From Cloacibacterium normanense (GTDB lineage Bacteria > Bacteroidota > Bacteroidia > Flavobacteriales > Weeksellaceae): a DNA stretch of 64,000 bases. The translations under genes were made by a program, and so were the position numbers. Position 1 is the stretch's first letter, and the number at the start of each line of letters is the position of its first letter. Of the stretch, positions 52,156-60,374 are shown piece by piece. The DNA is taken from assembly GCF_003860565.1 (NCBI RefSeq), contig NZ_CP034157.1, positions 1,302,001 to 1,366,000 of the forward strand, in the 5' to 3' direction. Under the pieces are notes generated by a model. It worked only from the letters and a program-made list of their open reading frames with translations. It was not told the DNA's origin and did not search any database.

Positions 52156-52908
52156 TTAGAAAAAGAAATCCTTCATTCTGGTAATGGCCAAATCATTTTC
52201 TTCTACAAATTTTAGAAACCGATCAAGTTTTTCTTCCATTTGTACGCCAAGATTGTATTTTCTGTAAAAAGACAATCCAAACTTTTTATCATTGAGCTCT
52301 ACAAACTGCCAAGAATTTAGATAAATCATCACATATTCTTCTTTTTGCAGCGTTTCCGTCACCATATTTTGATAAAATTTCATGGGAATCATCTGAAACG
52401 TAAAATCATTATACGGAAGTCTGGAATAAGGCGAAACACTTTCTGGTATCACCATAATTTCATGTTCTTCATAGGCAATTTTTCTTTCTAAAGTATTCTT
52501 AAAAAAGAAAATATTAGAAAAATCCATCGGTGAACGATAAATAAATTGCATGGATTTCAGTTTTTCAGAACTTAGCCTTTTTTCTGGAAACTGTCTCATT
52601 CCTCTGATGGTTTTCCCTGTCAGTTCTTCTAAGAAATCTTTAGCCGTTTCTATCTCTTTTTGATAAGAATATTTATTAAGCAAGCCCAATTCATGACCTT
52701 TTTTAGCAATGGTTTTTAAAAGTTCTGGTAACTTTTCCGCCAAAGAAATTTCCACAAAAAAAGTAGTGTGAACTTGATATTTTTCTAGAATTTCAAGAAT
52801 TTTCTGTGTTCCATCAGTTGTAATCTTTAATAGTTCTTCTTCTGTAACTATTTTTTGGTAAGAAACTGGAATTTCGGGAGCGATGATGTTAAAAGTAAGT
52901 AAAACCAT
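52156..52908 (-). CDS. degenerate NodB/polysaccharide-deacetylase-like protein
   Basis: A 250-residue protein with the overall frame of a short polysaccharide deacetylase: VLLTFNIIAPEIPV at the start, VHTTFFVEISLAEKLPELL in the middle and ALGLLNKY-like GHELGLLNKYSYQ. The catalytic Asp of the usual TFDD/FDVE motif is Asn or Ile here, and the metal His pair H-x3-H in GHEIGxHxxxH is reduced to one His. It therefore probably lacks deacetylase activity and may bind sugar or act structurally. No signal peptide is visible. Confidence 0.65.
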   Translation of the reverse strand: MVLLTFNIIAPEIPVSYQKIVTEEELLKITTDGTQKILEILEKYQVHTTFFVEISLAEKLPELLKTIAKKGHELGLLNKYSYQKEIETAKDFLEELTGKTIRGMRQFPEKRLSSEKLKSMQFIYRSPMDFSNIFFFKNTLERKIAYEEHEIMVIPESVSPYSRLPYNDFTFQMIPMKFYQNMVTETLQKEEYVMIYLNSWQFVELNDKKFGLSFYRKYNLGVQMEEKLDRFLKFVEENDLAITRMKDFFF

Positions 52909-52922
52909 ATCGTAAAAATAAA

Positions 52923-52953
52923 AAACTTTGTCTACAATCCGCAGACAAAGTTT
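52923..52953 (-). terminator. terminator after the threonine dehydrogenase gene
   Basis: AAACTTTGTCT pairs perfectly with AGACAAAGTTT across nine bases and is followed by T on the minus strand. It lies between tdh and the NodB-like gene start. Confidence 0.75.
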
Positions 52954-53020
52954 AAAATTATTTTGTGGTGAAGAATTTAAGTTCTCTAAAACTCTACCAT
53001 TCTAAAATCCTATCACTTGA

Positions 53021-53989
53021 TTATTTTCCCAATTTCACTTTCAGGTTTTTAATCATATCTTTGGTCATTTCTGTAATGCCAAAATCATAGGTTAATCCCC
53101 AATCTTTTTTCGCCACAGAATCATCTATAGAAGCCGGCCAAGAATCAGCAATAGCTTGTCTGAAATCTGGCTCATAAGAAATCTCAAATTCTGGAATTTC
53201 TTTTTTAATTTCTGTTGCCAATTCTTTTGGTGTAAAACTCATTCCGCCTAAATTATACGAACTTCTTACCGTAAGATTTTCAGATGGAGCATCCATTAAT
53301 TGCAATGTTGCATTTATCGCATCATCCATGTACAACATTGGCATGGCTGTATTTTCAGAGATGAAAGATTTGTATTTTCCTTCTTCAATTGCTTCGTAGA
53401 AGATTTCTACTGCATAATCTGTAGTTCCACCACCAGCTGGAGTTTTCCAAGAAATTAAACCTGGATATCTGATACTTCTAATATCTACTCCATATTTTTC
53501 ATGGTAATATTCGCACCATTTTTCTCCTGCCATTTTAGAAATTCCGTACACCGTTGTAGGATTTAGAACCACATCTTGGCCCACATTTTCCTTAGGAATT
53601 CCTTTCCCGAAAACCGCAATAGAACTTGGCCAAAAAACTTTTTTTATCAAACCTTCTTTCGCCAATTCCAGAAAATTAAGAAGCGGTTCTACATTCAGTT
53701 TCCAAGCAAATTGGGGCTGTCTTTCTGAAGTTCCAGACAATAAAGAAGCCAAATGATAAACAGTAGTAATTTCGTAATCTTTACAAACTTGTCTTACCAA
53801 TTGCGTGTTAGAAACGTCCATTCTTTCATAAAATCCCGCAGAAGTAAGCTTTTTGTCCCATCTATCCAATCCAGAAGCAATCACATTTTCTGCGCCATGA
53901 ATTTCCACTAATCTATTGGTCAGTTCGGTGCCTATTTGCCCTAAAGCACCAGTAATAAGAATTTTTTCCGTGTGCGTATCGGTTTCCAT
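53021..53989 (-). CDS. tdh: L-threonine 3-dehydrogenase, SDR type
   Basis: A 322-residue extended short-chain dehydrogenase of the UDP-galactose-epimerase-like group to which the flavobacterial NAD-dependent threonine dehydrogenase belongs. It has the Rossmann motif ITGALGQIGTEL, catalytic Tyr and Lys in YGISKMAGEKW, and the RYPGLISW and SYNLGGMSF features of the group. It oxidises threonine to 2-amino-3-ketobutyrate, which goes on to glycine. No kbl gene is adjacent. The epimerase alternative is less likely. Confidence 0.8.
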   Translation of the reverse strand: METDTHTEKILITGALGQIGTELTNRLVEIHGAENVIASGLDRWDKKLTSAGFYERMDVSNTQLVRQVCKDYEITTVYHLASLLSGTSERQPQFAWKLNVEPLLNFLELAKEGLIKKVFWPSSIAVFGKGIPKENVGQDVVLNPTTVYGISKMAGEKWCEYYHEKYGVDIRSIRYPGLISWKTPAGGGTTDYAVEIFYEAIEEGKYKSFISENTAMPMLYMDDAINATLQLMDAPSENLTVRSSYNLGGMSFTPKELATEIKKEIPEFEISYEPDFRQAIADSWPASIDDSVAKKDWGLTYDFGITEMTKDMIKNLKVKLGK

Positions 53990-54130
53990 TTTTAAATTTT
54001 AGGATTTTCACAAATTTAGAAAAATTAAAGGGTTATTAAAAATATTATGCCTAAAATATTTTGGGCCAATTTTGTTGTCTTTTGAAAAACATTTAAAATT
54101 TTCGATTATTTTTGATAAAAATATTTCACA

Positions 54131-55819
54131 ATGAAAAATCTACTTTTCCTTATACTCTTTTTAGCGCAAACTGTTTCTGCTCAGTTCACTAACATTTCTA
54201 TTGTCAAAGAAGTCAAAGCAAAAGAAAAAGGTTTGGTAGTTTCTGCGCATCCATTGGCAAGTGAAGCAGGTGCTCAAATTCTAAAAAAGGGTGGAAATGC
54301 CTTTGATGCTGCGATTGCTACGCAATTTGCTTTGGCAGTAGTTTATCCACAAGCTGGAAATATTGGTGGTGGTGGATTTTTGGTAGGTTATACCAAAAAA
54401 GGTGAAAAAATCGCATTGGATTATAGAGAAACCGCTCCAAAAAATGCATCTAGAGATATGTATCTCGATGAAAAAGGAAAAGCCAATACCGATTTATCAC
54501 AAAACGGAAGATTGGCAGTCGGTGTTCCTGGTTCGGTTTCTGGGATGTTTTACACGCATCAAAAATTCGGGAAATTACCAATATCAGTTTTAATTCAACC
54601 TGCCATCGATTTAGCACAAAAAGGTTTTGCCATTACAGAAAGAGAAGCGAATTTACTTAATGACACCCGAGAAGATTTTCTAAAACACAATTCACATCCA
54701 ACAGCTTTTACCAAAGAAATTCCTTGGAAAAAAGGAGATATTTTAGTTCAAAAAGAATTGGCTCAAACTTTAAAATTAATTCAAAAACAAGGTCAAAAAG
54801 CTTTCTATGAAGGAAAAAACGCTCAACTTTTAGTTTCCGAAATGAAGCGAGGAAACGGAATTATTACCCTTGAAGACCTGAAAAATTATAAAACCAAAGA
54901 AAGAATAGCATTACAATTCGATTATAAAAATCACGAAATCATTTCGATGCCGCTTCCTTCGAGTGGTGGAATTCTTTTGGCTCAAATGCTTAAAATGAGC
55001 AGTTTTGAAAATTTAGAAAAATATCAACAAAACTCTCCAGAAGCAGTTCAAGTTATGGTAGAAGCAGAACGCAGAGCTTTTGCAGACCGTGCAGAATTTA
55101 TGGGAGACCCAGATTTTATAGAAGACAAAACCCAAATGCTTATTTCTGAAGAATATTTAAAAAATCGTTGGAAAAATTTCAGTTTTGAAAAAGCTACCCC
55201 AAGTGCAGAAGTTGGGAAAATTATTGCTCAACCCAAAGAATCTACCGAAACTACGCATATTTCTATTATTGATAAATTTGGAAATGCAGTTGCTGTGACA
55301 ACTACTTTGAACGGTTTATACGGAAGCAAAGTCGTGGTAAAAGGTGGCGGATATTTCTTGAATAATGAAATGGATGATTTTTCTGTAAAACCGGGCGTTC
55401 CTAATATGTTTGGCGCAGTTGGTGGTGAAGCCAATAAAATTGAGCCCAATAAAAGAATGCTTTCTTCGATGACACCAACTATCATTCTAAAAAACGGAAA
55501 ACCATACATCGTGGTGGGAACTCCAGGAGGAACTACGATTCCTACTTCTGTGTATCAAAGCATCGTAAATGTGATTGATTTTAAAATGACTCCCAGTTCA
55601 GCGGTGAATTCTGCAAAATTTCATCATCAATGGTTGCCAGAAATGGTTTTTGTAGAGAAAAATTTTCCTGAAAACACTTTGAAAATTTTAGAACAAAAAA
55701 ATTACAAATTTGAAAAACGTGGCGGAATTGGCAGAACAGAAATGATTGTTATTGATGAGAAGGGCAATGCTACTGCTGTTGCAGACAGTCGTGGTGATGA
55801 TTCTGTTGCCGTAGAATAA
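54131..55819 (+). CDS. ggt: gamma-glutamyltransferase
   Basis: A 562-residue N-terminal nucleophile hydrolase that cleaves glutathione and other gamma-glutamyl compounds in the periplasm. It has a signal peptide (MKNLLFLILFLAQTVSAQ), and the large subunit carries GGNAFDAAIATQFALAVV. Maturation cuts before Thr374 in STETTHISIID, so the upstream residue is Glu where E. coli has Gln. The C-terminal GGG motif lies in KGGGYFLNNEMDDF. Its stop codon directly abuts the stop of the convergent SDR gene, with no terminator between. Confidence 0.93.
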   Translation: MKNLLFLILFLAQTVSAQFTNISIVKEVKAKEKGLVVSAHPLASEAGAQILKKGGNAFDAAIATQFALAVVYPQAGNIGGGGFLVGYTKKGEKIALDYRETAPKNASRDMYLDEKGKANTDLSQNGRLAVGVPGSVSGMFYTHQKFGKLPISVLIQPAIDLAQKGFAITEREANLLNDTREDFLKHNSHPTAFTKEIPWKKGDILVQKELAQTLKLIQKQGQKAFYEGKNAQLLVSEMKRGNGIITLEDLKNYKTKERIALQFDYKNHEIISMPLPSSGGILLAQMLKMSSFENLEKYQQNSPEAVQVMVEAERRAFADRAEFMGDPDFIEDKTQMLISEEYLKNRWKNFSFEKATPSAEVGKIIAQPKESTETTHISIIDKFGNAVAVTTTLNGLYGSKVVVKGGGYFLNNEMDDFSVKPGVPNMFGAVGGEANKIEPNKRMLSSMTPTIILKNGKPYIVVGTPGGTTIPTSVYQSIVNVIDFKMTPSSAVNSAKFHHQWLPEMVFVEKNFPENTLKILEQKNYKFEKRGGIGRTEMIVIDEKGNATAVADSRGDDSVAVE

Positions 55820-57247
55820 TTATTTTCCCGCCAATTTTCTCAACATTCCATTGAAAATTAAACCATGGAATGGTAAAACCGAGTACCAATATAATCTTCC
55901 CGATAAACCTAAAGGACGAAAGGTTGCTTCTTGGTACAACTCTCCATTTTTAATATAGAATTCTAACCAAGCTTCACCAGGAACTTTCATTTCGGCGAAA
56001 AGTAAAAGGCGTTTTTCTTCTTTGTTGGCATATAAAACGCGCCAAAAATCTACAGAATCTCCTGCTTCTAATTCGTTTTGGTTTCTTCTTCCTCTTCTCA
56101 ATCCTACTCCACCGATTAATTTATCTAAAAAACCTCTGATTTTCCAAAGAAAATTAGCATAATACCAACCTGTTTTTCCACCAATACTGAAAACTCTTTC
56201 CAACGCCAATTCCTCATTGTCTACTTTCATAATTCTGAAATCTGTAAAACAACCTTTCTCTGGAACTTCTAAATATTGCCAAACATTTCGCTTGTGAAAC
56301 TGATTCGTGAACGAGTCATACCAACTACTCAACACGTCATTTTGCTTGATTTTGTCAAAAGCCATGTTAATTGCTTCTTTGTAAGAAAATAAATGAATTC
56401 CTAAGTCCGAAGCCAAAGAATTTTGTCTTGCAATGACATCAATCTTCATGCTGTCTACCAAATTCACCGCCAAAGAATAAGTGGTAGAAGTAATAAAGTA
56501 TAACCAATACGAAGACAATTTAGGCGTCATCACCGGAACGGTATAAATCCACCGTTTCAGACCTCTAACTTCGGCGTATTGAAGCAACATTTCTTTATAA
56601 GTAAGAACATCTTGACCTGCAATATCGTAGTTTTGATTGTAGGTTTTTTCTACACCGATAACTTTGGTTAAAAACTGAATCACATTTCTGATGGCAATCG
56701 GTTGACATTTTGTTTTCAACCATTTTGGAGCCACCATAATCGGCAGTTTCTCTACCAAATCTCTGATAATTTCAAAAGAAGCACTACCAGAACCTACAAT
56801 AATTCCAGCTCTGAGACAAGTTAAAGCATACTTCTCACTTTTAAGCGCTTGTTCTACATTTTTTCTGGATTGAAGATGTTCTGAAAGTTTTTCTTCATTG
56901 ATAATTCCAGTGAGGAAAACGACTTGCTTTACTGAAGTTTTTTCTAATGCTTTTCTGAAATTTTCGGCAGAAATTCTCTCTTTTTCTGAGAAATTTCCAC
57001 TACCAGAAGACATAGAATGCACCAGATAATAAGCAAAATCTATATCTTGTGGAATATTTAGTAAAGAATTTTCATCTAGAAAATCATTTTCTATAATTTG
57101 AATTTTTTCAAGATGATTTTGATAGAGTTTAAGGCTTAATCTTTTTTGGTCTCTTACAGAACACACCACATCATGACCTTCTTCTAACAACTGAATGAGA
57201 AGTCTTTTCCCGATATAACCTGTGGCTCCTGTAAGAAAAATTTTCAT
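55820..57247 (-). CDS. SDR-type NAD(P)-binding protein with DUF2867-like C-terminus
   Basis: A 475-residue protein. Residues 1-300 are an atypical extended SDR (IFLTGATGYIGKRLLIQLLEEGHDV), lacking the classical YxxxK in clear form (DIDFAYYLVHSMSSG occupies the site). The C-terminal 170 residues (GCFTDFRIMKVDNEELALERVFSIGGKTGWYYANFLW) resemble DUF2867. It overlaps the SRPBCC gene by four bases (ATGA) and is the last gene of the carotenoid operon. SDR-SRPBCC pairs recur in this class beside crt genes. Its reaction is unknown. Confidence 0.75.
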   Translation of the reverse strand: MKIFLTGATGYIGKRLLIQLLEEGHDVVCSVRDQKRLSLKLYQNHLEKIQIIENDFLDENSLLNIPQDIDFAYYLVHSMSSGSGNFSEKERISAENFRKALEKTSVKQVVFLTGIINEEKLSEHLQSRKNVEQALKSEKYALTCLRAGIIVGSGSASFEIIRDLVEKLPIMVAPKWLKTKCQPIAIRNVIQFLTKVIGVEKTYNQNYDIAGQDVLTYKEMLLQYAEVRGLKRWIYTVPVMTPKLSSYWLYFITSTTYSLAVNLVDSMKIDVIARQNSLASDLGIHLFSYKEAINMAFDKIKQNDVLSSWYDSFTNQFHKRNVWQYLEVPEKGCFTDFRIMKVDNEELALERVFSIGGKTGWYYANFLWKIRGFLDKLIGGVGLRRGRRNQNELEAGDSVDFWRVLYANKEEKRLLLFAEMKVPGEAWLEFYIKNGELYQEATFRPLGLSGRLYWYSVLPFHGLIFNGMLRKLAGK

Positions 57248-57729
57248 AATTTAAAGATTTCTTCTAAAATTTTAAAACGACTTTCAAAAATAAATTTCAC
57301 TTTATTTTTCACATAAAAACCTGCCAATAAATCACCTAATATTCCCATTGGTAATTTGAAATTGACAATATCCGTCATTTTCACTTTTCCATCTTCTGTA
57401 GCTTCGAAATGATGTTCGTGATGCCACATTGCATATGGTCCAAATCGCTGTTCATCTACGAAAAACTTTTGGTCTTCAAAATGCGTAATTTCTGTAATCC
57501 AATTGCTTTTTACCATTGGTAAAATTCCAATTTTATAGGTAATTATTTGACCAAGATACGTTTTATCTGGCGGATTATTGGTGATTTCAAACTGCATTTC
57601 TTTCGGCGTAATTCTGTCTAAATTATTAGGATGAGTAAAGAATTCCCAAGCTTTTTCTAAAGAAATAGGAAGAATCTGTTCCGAAGTAAGTGTATAAATT
57701 CCTGACTGCTTTTTTATATTGATTTTCAT
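57244..57729 (-). CDS. SRPBCC/START-like ligand-binding protein
   Basis: A 161-residue protein of the SRPBCC helix-grip fold (polyketide cyclase/START-like): LPISLEKAWEFFTHPNNLDRITPKEMQFEI at the start, and YAMWHHEHHFEATEDGKVKMTDIVNFKLPMGILGDLLAG towards the end. The fold gives a hydrophobic pocket suited to a carotenoid or lipid ligand. It lies between crtY (19-base gap) and the SDR gene (overlap) in the carotenoid operon. A pigment- or membrane-related role is inferred from position. Confidence 0.8.
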   Translation of the reverse strand: MKINIKKQSGIYTLTSEQILPISLEKAWEFFTHPNNLDRITPKEMQFEITNNPPDKTYLGQIITYKIGILPMVKSNWITEITHFEDQKFFVDEQRFGPYAMWHHEHHFEATEDGKVKMTDIVNFKLPMGILGDLLAGFYVKNKVKFIFESRFKILEEIFKL

Positions 57730-57748
57730 CTTTGAATTTTATTTTAAA

Positions 57749-58468
57749 TTAAGATTTTACAGACATTGATAATGAATAGTTCCATTTTCTTCTAAAATAT
57801 TCAAACAATAAAACGCTTCCGTAAAGCATCGAAAAACAGTAAAAACTGTCTTCTAAAGGCATGGTTCCCACTCTAATTCCTAGGTTTTCATTATTATCAT
57901 AAAAAACCACTGGATTTTCTGAATAACTTCCCGTCAAAGCGGAATTAACAAAGAAAAACGGCACATAAATCAGCACAAAACTGATGTAAAACTTTCGTGC
58001 ATATTCCCATTGATAAAAAATTTGGAAAATCATCAATAATGCAAACAAACCAAAACTTGCTGCAGTGTAAATTCTATCTAAATTGGTGGCAAAAACACTT
58101 GCACTTACAATTAATAGAAGAACAGAAATCCATTGTGTCAATTTTTTGGTCAACTGCAATTTCGGGAAAAAATATTCTAAAGAATAGTGAATAAAATTGC
58201 TGGAATAAGGAATAAGTAAGAAAAATAACCATTCTTCGAGTGGCAATTTAAACCATCTGATTCCCATTAAATATTCATCATTAAATCCCCAAACATTTTG
58301 GTACGCAAAATAAATATCCCATAAAATGAAGAAAATCCCTACTGTAATGATTGCCAAAAAATAAGGCTTCCAAAAACGGATAAAATTCATCCATTTTTTC
58401 TCAAAACTGAAGATAAAAGGAATGCTGAAACTCAAGATATCTAGAGCTATGTAATAATATTGTTGCAA
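57749..58468 (-). CDS. crtY: lycopene cyclase, fused CrtYc-CrtYd type
   Basis: A 239-residue membrane protein with about seven spans and two copies of the heterodimeric cyclase motif: PLEEWLFFLLIPY in the first half and PLEDSFYCFSMLY in the second. These PLE(E/D) motifs mark the CrtYc and CrtYd halves, here fused in one chain as in Bacteroidetes and archaea. It closes the beta-rings of lycopene to beta-carotene. It lies between crtZ and the SRPBCC gene. Confidence 0.88.
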   Translation of the reverse strand: MQQYYYIALDILSFSIPFIFSFEKKWMNFIRFWKPYFLAIITVGIFFILWDIYFAYQNVWGFNDEYLMGIRWFKLPLEEWLFFLLIPYSSNFIHYSLEYFFPKLQLTKKLTQWISVLLLIVSASVFATNLDRIYTAASFGLFALLMIFQIFYQWEYARKFYISFVLIYVPFFFVNSALTGSYSENPVVFYDNNENLGIRVGTMPLEDSFYCFSMLYGSVLLFEYFRRKWNYSLSMSVKS

Positions 58469-58524
58469 AACTTTGATTTTAAATTAATGAATAATTAATC
58501 AGTAAATTCAATAAGAAAAATGGA

Positions 58525-58995
58525 TTAAGCTATTTTTGAATTCATTGCTTCTCTGAAATATTTCAAAGGCACGAAAAGCATCCCGAAACACTCTCCTTCT
58601 TCTTTCCCAAGATGTTTATGGTGCATTTTGTGCGCTTTTCTCAATCCACGTAAATACCAGTTATTGGTTTTATCAAACCATTTAAAACGTCTGTGAATGA
58701 GAACATCATGCACTAAAAAATAAGCCATTCCGTACAGTAAAATTCCTAGTCCTATGAAAAAAAGATAGTTGATTCCATTTACCGTTCCGAAATAGAATAA
58801 TAGAATACTGGGAATCGCAAAAATCACAAAAAAGAAATCATTTTTTTCAAAAACATGAGGGTAACCTGGTTGGTGATGATCTTCGTGAAAATACCAACCT
58901 AAACCATGCATAATATACTTGTGCGTGAGCCAAGTAATGCCTTCCATGGTAACGAAAACGCCTAACGTGATGAAAAAATATTGCAATGCTTCCAT
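58525..58995 (-). CDS. crtZ: beta-carotene hydroxylase
   Basis: A 156-residue integral-membrane di-iron hydroxylase that converts beta-carotene to zeaxanthin. The histidine clusters are THKYIMHG, HEDHH, HDVLIHRRF and HKMHHKH, the four H-box groups of CrtZ, set among four hydrophobic spans (IPSILLFYFGTV; GLGILLYGMAYFLVHD). It lies ten bases downstream of the small secreted-protein gene. Confidence 0.93.
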   Translation of the reverse strand: MEALQYFFITLGVFVTMEGITWLTHKYIMHGLGWYFHEDHHQPGYPHVFEKNDFFFVIFAIPSILLFYFGTVNGINYLFFIGLGILLYGMAYFLVHDVLIHRRFKWFDKTNNWYLRGLRKAHKMHHKHLGKEEGECFGMLFVPLKYFREAMNSKIA

Positions 58996-59004
58996 TTTTT
59001 AATT

Positions 59005-59460
59005 TTAGATTTTTAGATAGTTTTTGATGAATTTCACTAGATTTTCATCGTCTGAATTTTTATAGTTTTTAATAATGAAGTTACGGTCTGCTTCTATATT
59101 TTTATTGTAACCCAAAAAACTTGGCGTTTTTTCTTGAGAAATTAATCTCATCAATCTGATTTCTATATTGTTGGGCTCTTTTTTAATTGCATCTTCAAGC
59201 AACTTTTTCCCTTTATTAAAATAAGAATATTTATTCAAAGGATTAGATGCGTGTTTTGCCATAAAAAAATTACCTACCGCATAAAATGCCATATAAATAG
59301 GCTTTTTAGTTGTATCATACGCATTTTTAGATTTTGAAATAAGGGTTTTACTTACTTCTTCTGAGTTTTCTCCTTTTTGAAGGTAACCTCTTAACTCTAC
59401 TAAACTTTGCGCATTCACGAAACTGCAAAACAATAAAAATATAAGAACTAACTTTTTCAT
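59005..59460 (-). CDS. small secreted TPR-like protein in the crt operon
   Basis: A 151-residue protein with a signal peptide (MKKLVLIFLLFCSFVNAQ) and helical repeats resembling a TPR array: YFNKGKKLLEDAIKKEPNNIEIRLMRLISQ is one clear unit. It has no enzymatic motif. It lies between crtB (11-base gap) and crtZ (9-base gap), too tight to be an accident of position. I do not recognise it beyond this. A periplasmic assembly or transport role for pigment is possible but unproven. Confidence 0.7.
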   Translation of the reverse strand: MKKLVLIFLLFCSFVNAQSLVELRGYLQKGENSEEVSKTLISKSKNAYDTTKKPIYMAFYAVGNFFMAKHASNPLNKYSYFNKGKKLLEDAIKKEPNNIEIRLMRLISQEKTPSFLGYNKNIEADRNFIIKNYKNSDDENLVKFIKNYLKI

Positions 59461-59471
59461 AGATTTTAAAT

Positions 59472-60320
59472 TTATCTTACGAAGTTAAGATTTTTAAACA
59501 AAATCATCTCTCCGAAAAGATAAACTTTTCTCGCATTGGAAACACTGATTCTTTTGTGCATCAATATTTCTGGCTTACATTTTTTAATTTTCTTGAATAA
59601 ATTCGTGTAGTATTTATACGCCATAAAAACCGCTAATCTAGAAGACATTGGCAACATTTTAATCCCGATTAAAGAATGTTCAAAATCTTTAGCAATGTCT
59701 TTTTCGATTTCTAATTTATCTTGTTGAGAAAAATTTCTGAAATTCACATTCGGGAAATAAGTTCTTCCTAAATCTGTATAATCTGCAGAAATATCTCTTA
59801 AAAAGTTGATTTTTTGGAACGCCGCTCCTAAACTTTGCGCAAAAGGTTTCAGTTTTTGATATTCTTCTTCATTGCCATCTACAAAGACTTTCAAACACAT
59901 TAAACCTACTACTTCTGCGCTTCCGTAGATGTATTCATTGTATTTTTCGTCATTCAAATCCTTGATATCACCCAAATCCATTCTCATAGAATGCAAAAAC
60001 GCATCTACCAAATGCTGAGGAATATTTTTTTCTCTTTGTGTAGTACAAAAAGAATGAAGAATAGGATTGAGAGAAATACCATTATCTAGGGCATCTCTGT
60101 AGTTTTTCTCGAATTCATCTAGCAATTTTGCTTTGTCATAATCATGAAAAGTATCTACAATTTCATCTGCAAAACGCACGAAACCATAAATATTATAAAT
60201 ATGCTGACGAATTTCTGGCTTAAACAAAGTAGAAGCTCTAGAAAACGAAGTACTGTATTTTTCGGTAACCATTTTCGAGGTTAATCCAGAAATGTGATTA
60301 AAAATTTGAAAATTATTCAT
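59472..60320 (-). CDS. crtB: phytoene synthase
   Basis: A 282-residue squalene/phytoene synthase that joins two GGPP into phytoene. The first Asp-rich motif is FADEIVDTFHDYD and the second is FLRDISADYTDLGRTYFP. TEKYSTSFSRAS at the N-terminus (about 18-30) and YGSAEVVGLMCLKVF are family features. It lies between crtI (54-base gap) and the TPR-like gene. Confidence 0.94.
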   Translation of the reverse strand: MNNFQIFNHISGLTSKMVTEKYSTSFSRASTLFKPEIRQHIYNIYGFVRFADEIVDTFHDYDKAKLLDEFEKNYRDALDNGISLNPILHSFCTTQREKNIPQHLVDAFLHSMRMDLGDIKDLNDEKYNEYIYGSAEVVGLMCLKVFVDGNEEEYQKLKPFAQSLGAAFQKINFLRDISADYTDLGRTYFPNVNFRNFSQQDKLEIEKDIAKDFEHSLIGIKMLPMSSRLAVFMAYKYYTNLFKKIKKCKPEILMHKRISVSNARKVYLFGEMILFKNLNFVR

Positions 60321-60374
60321 TTTTCTTGTGTTTTGTGTGGTTTAAAATTGAGTCTAACAAGATTTTTCAATAGA

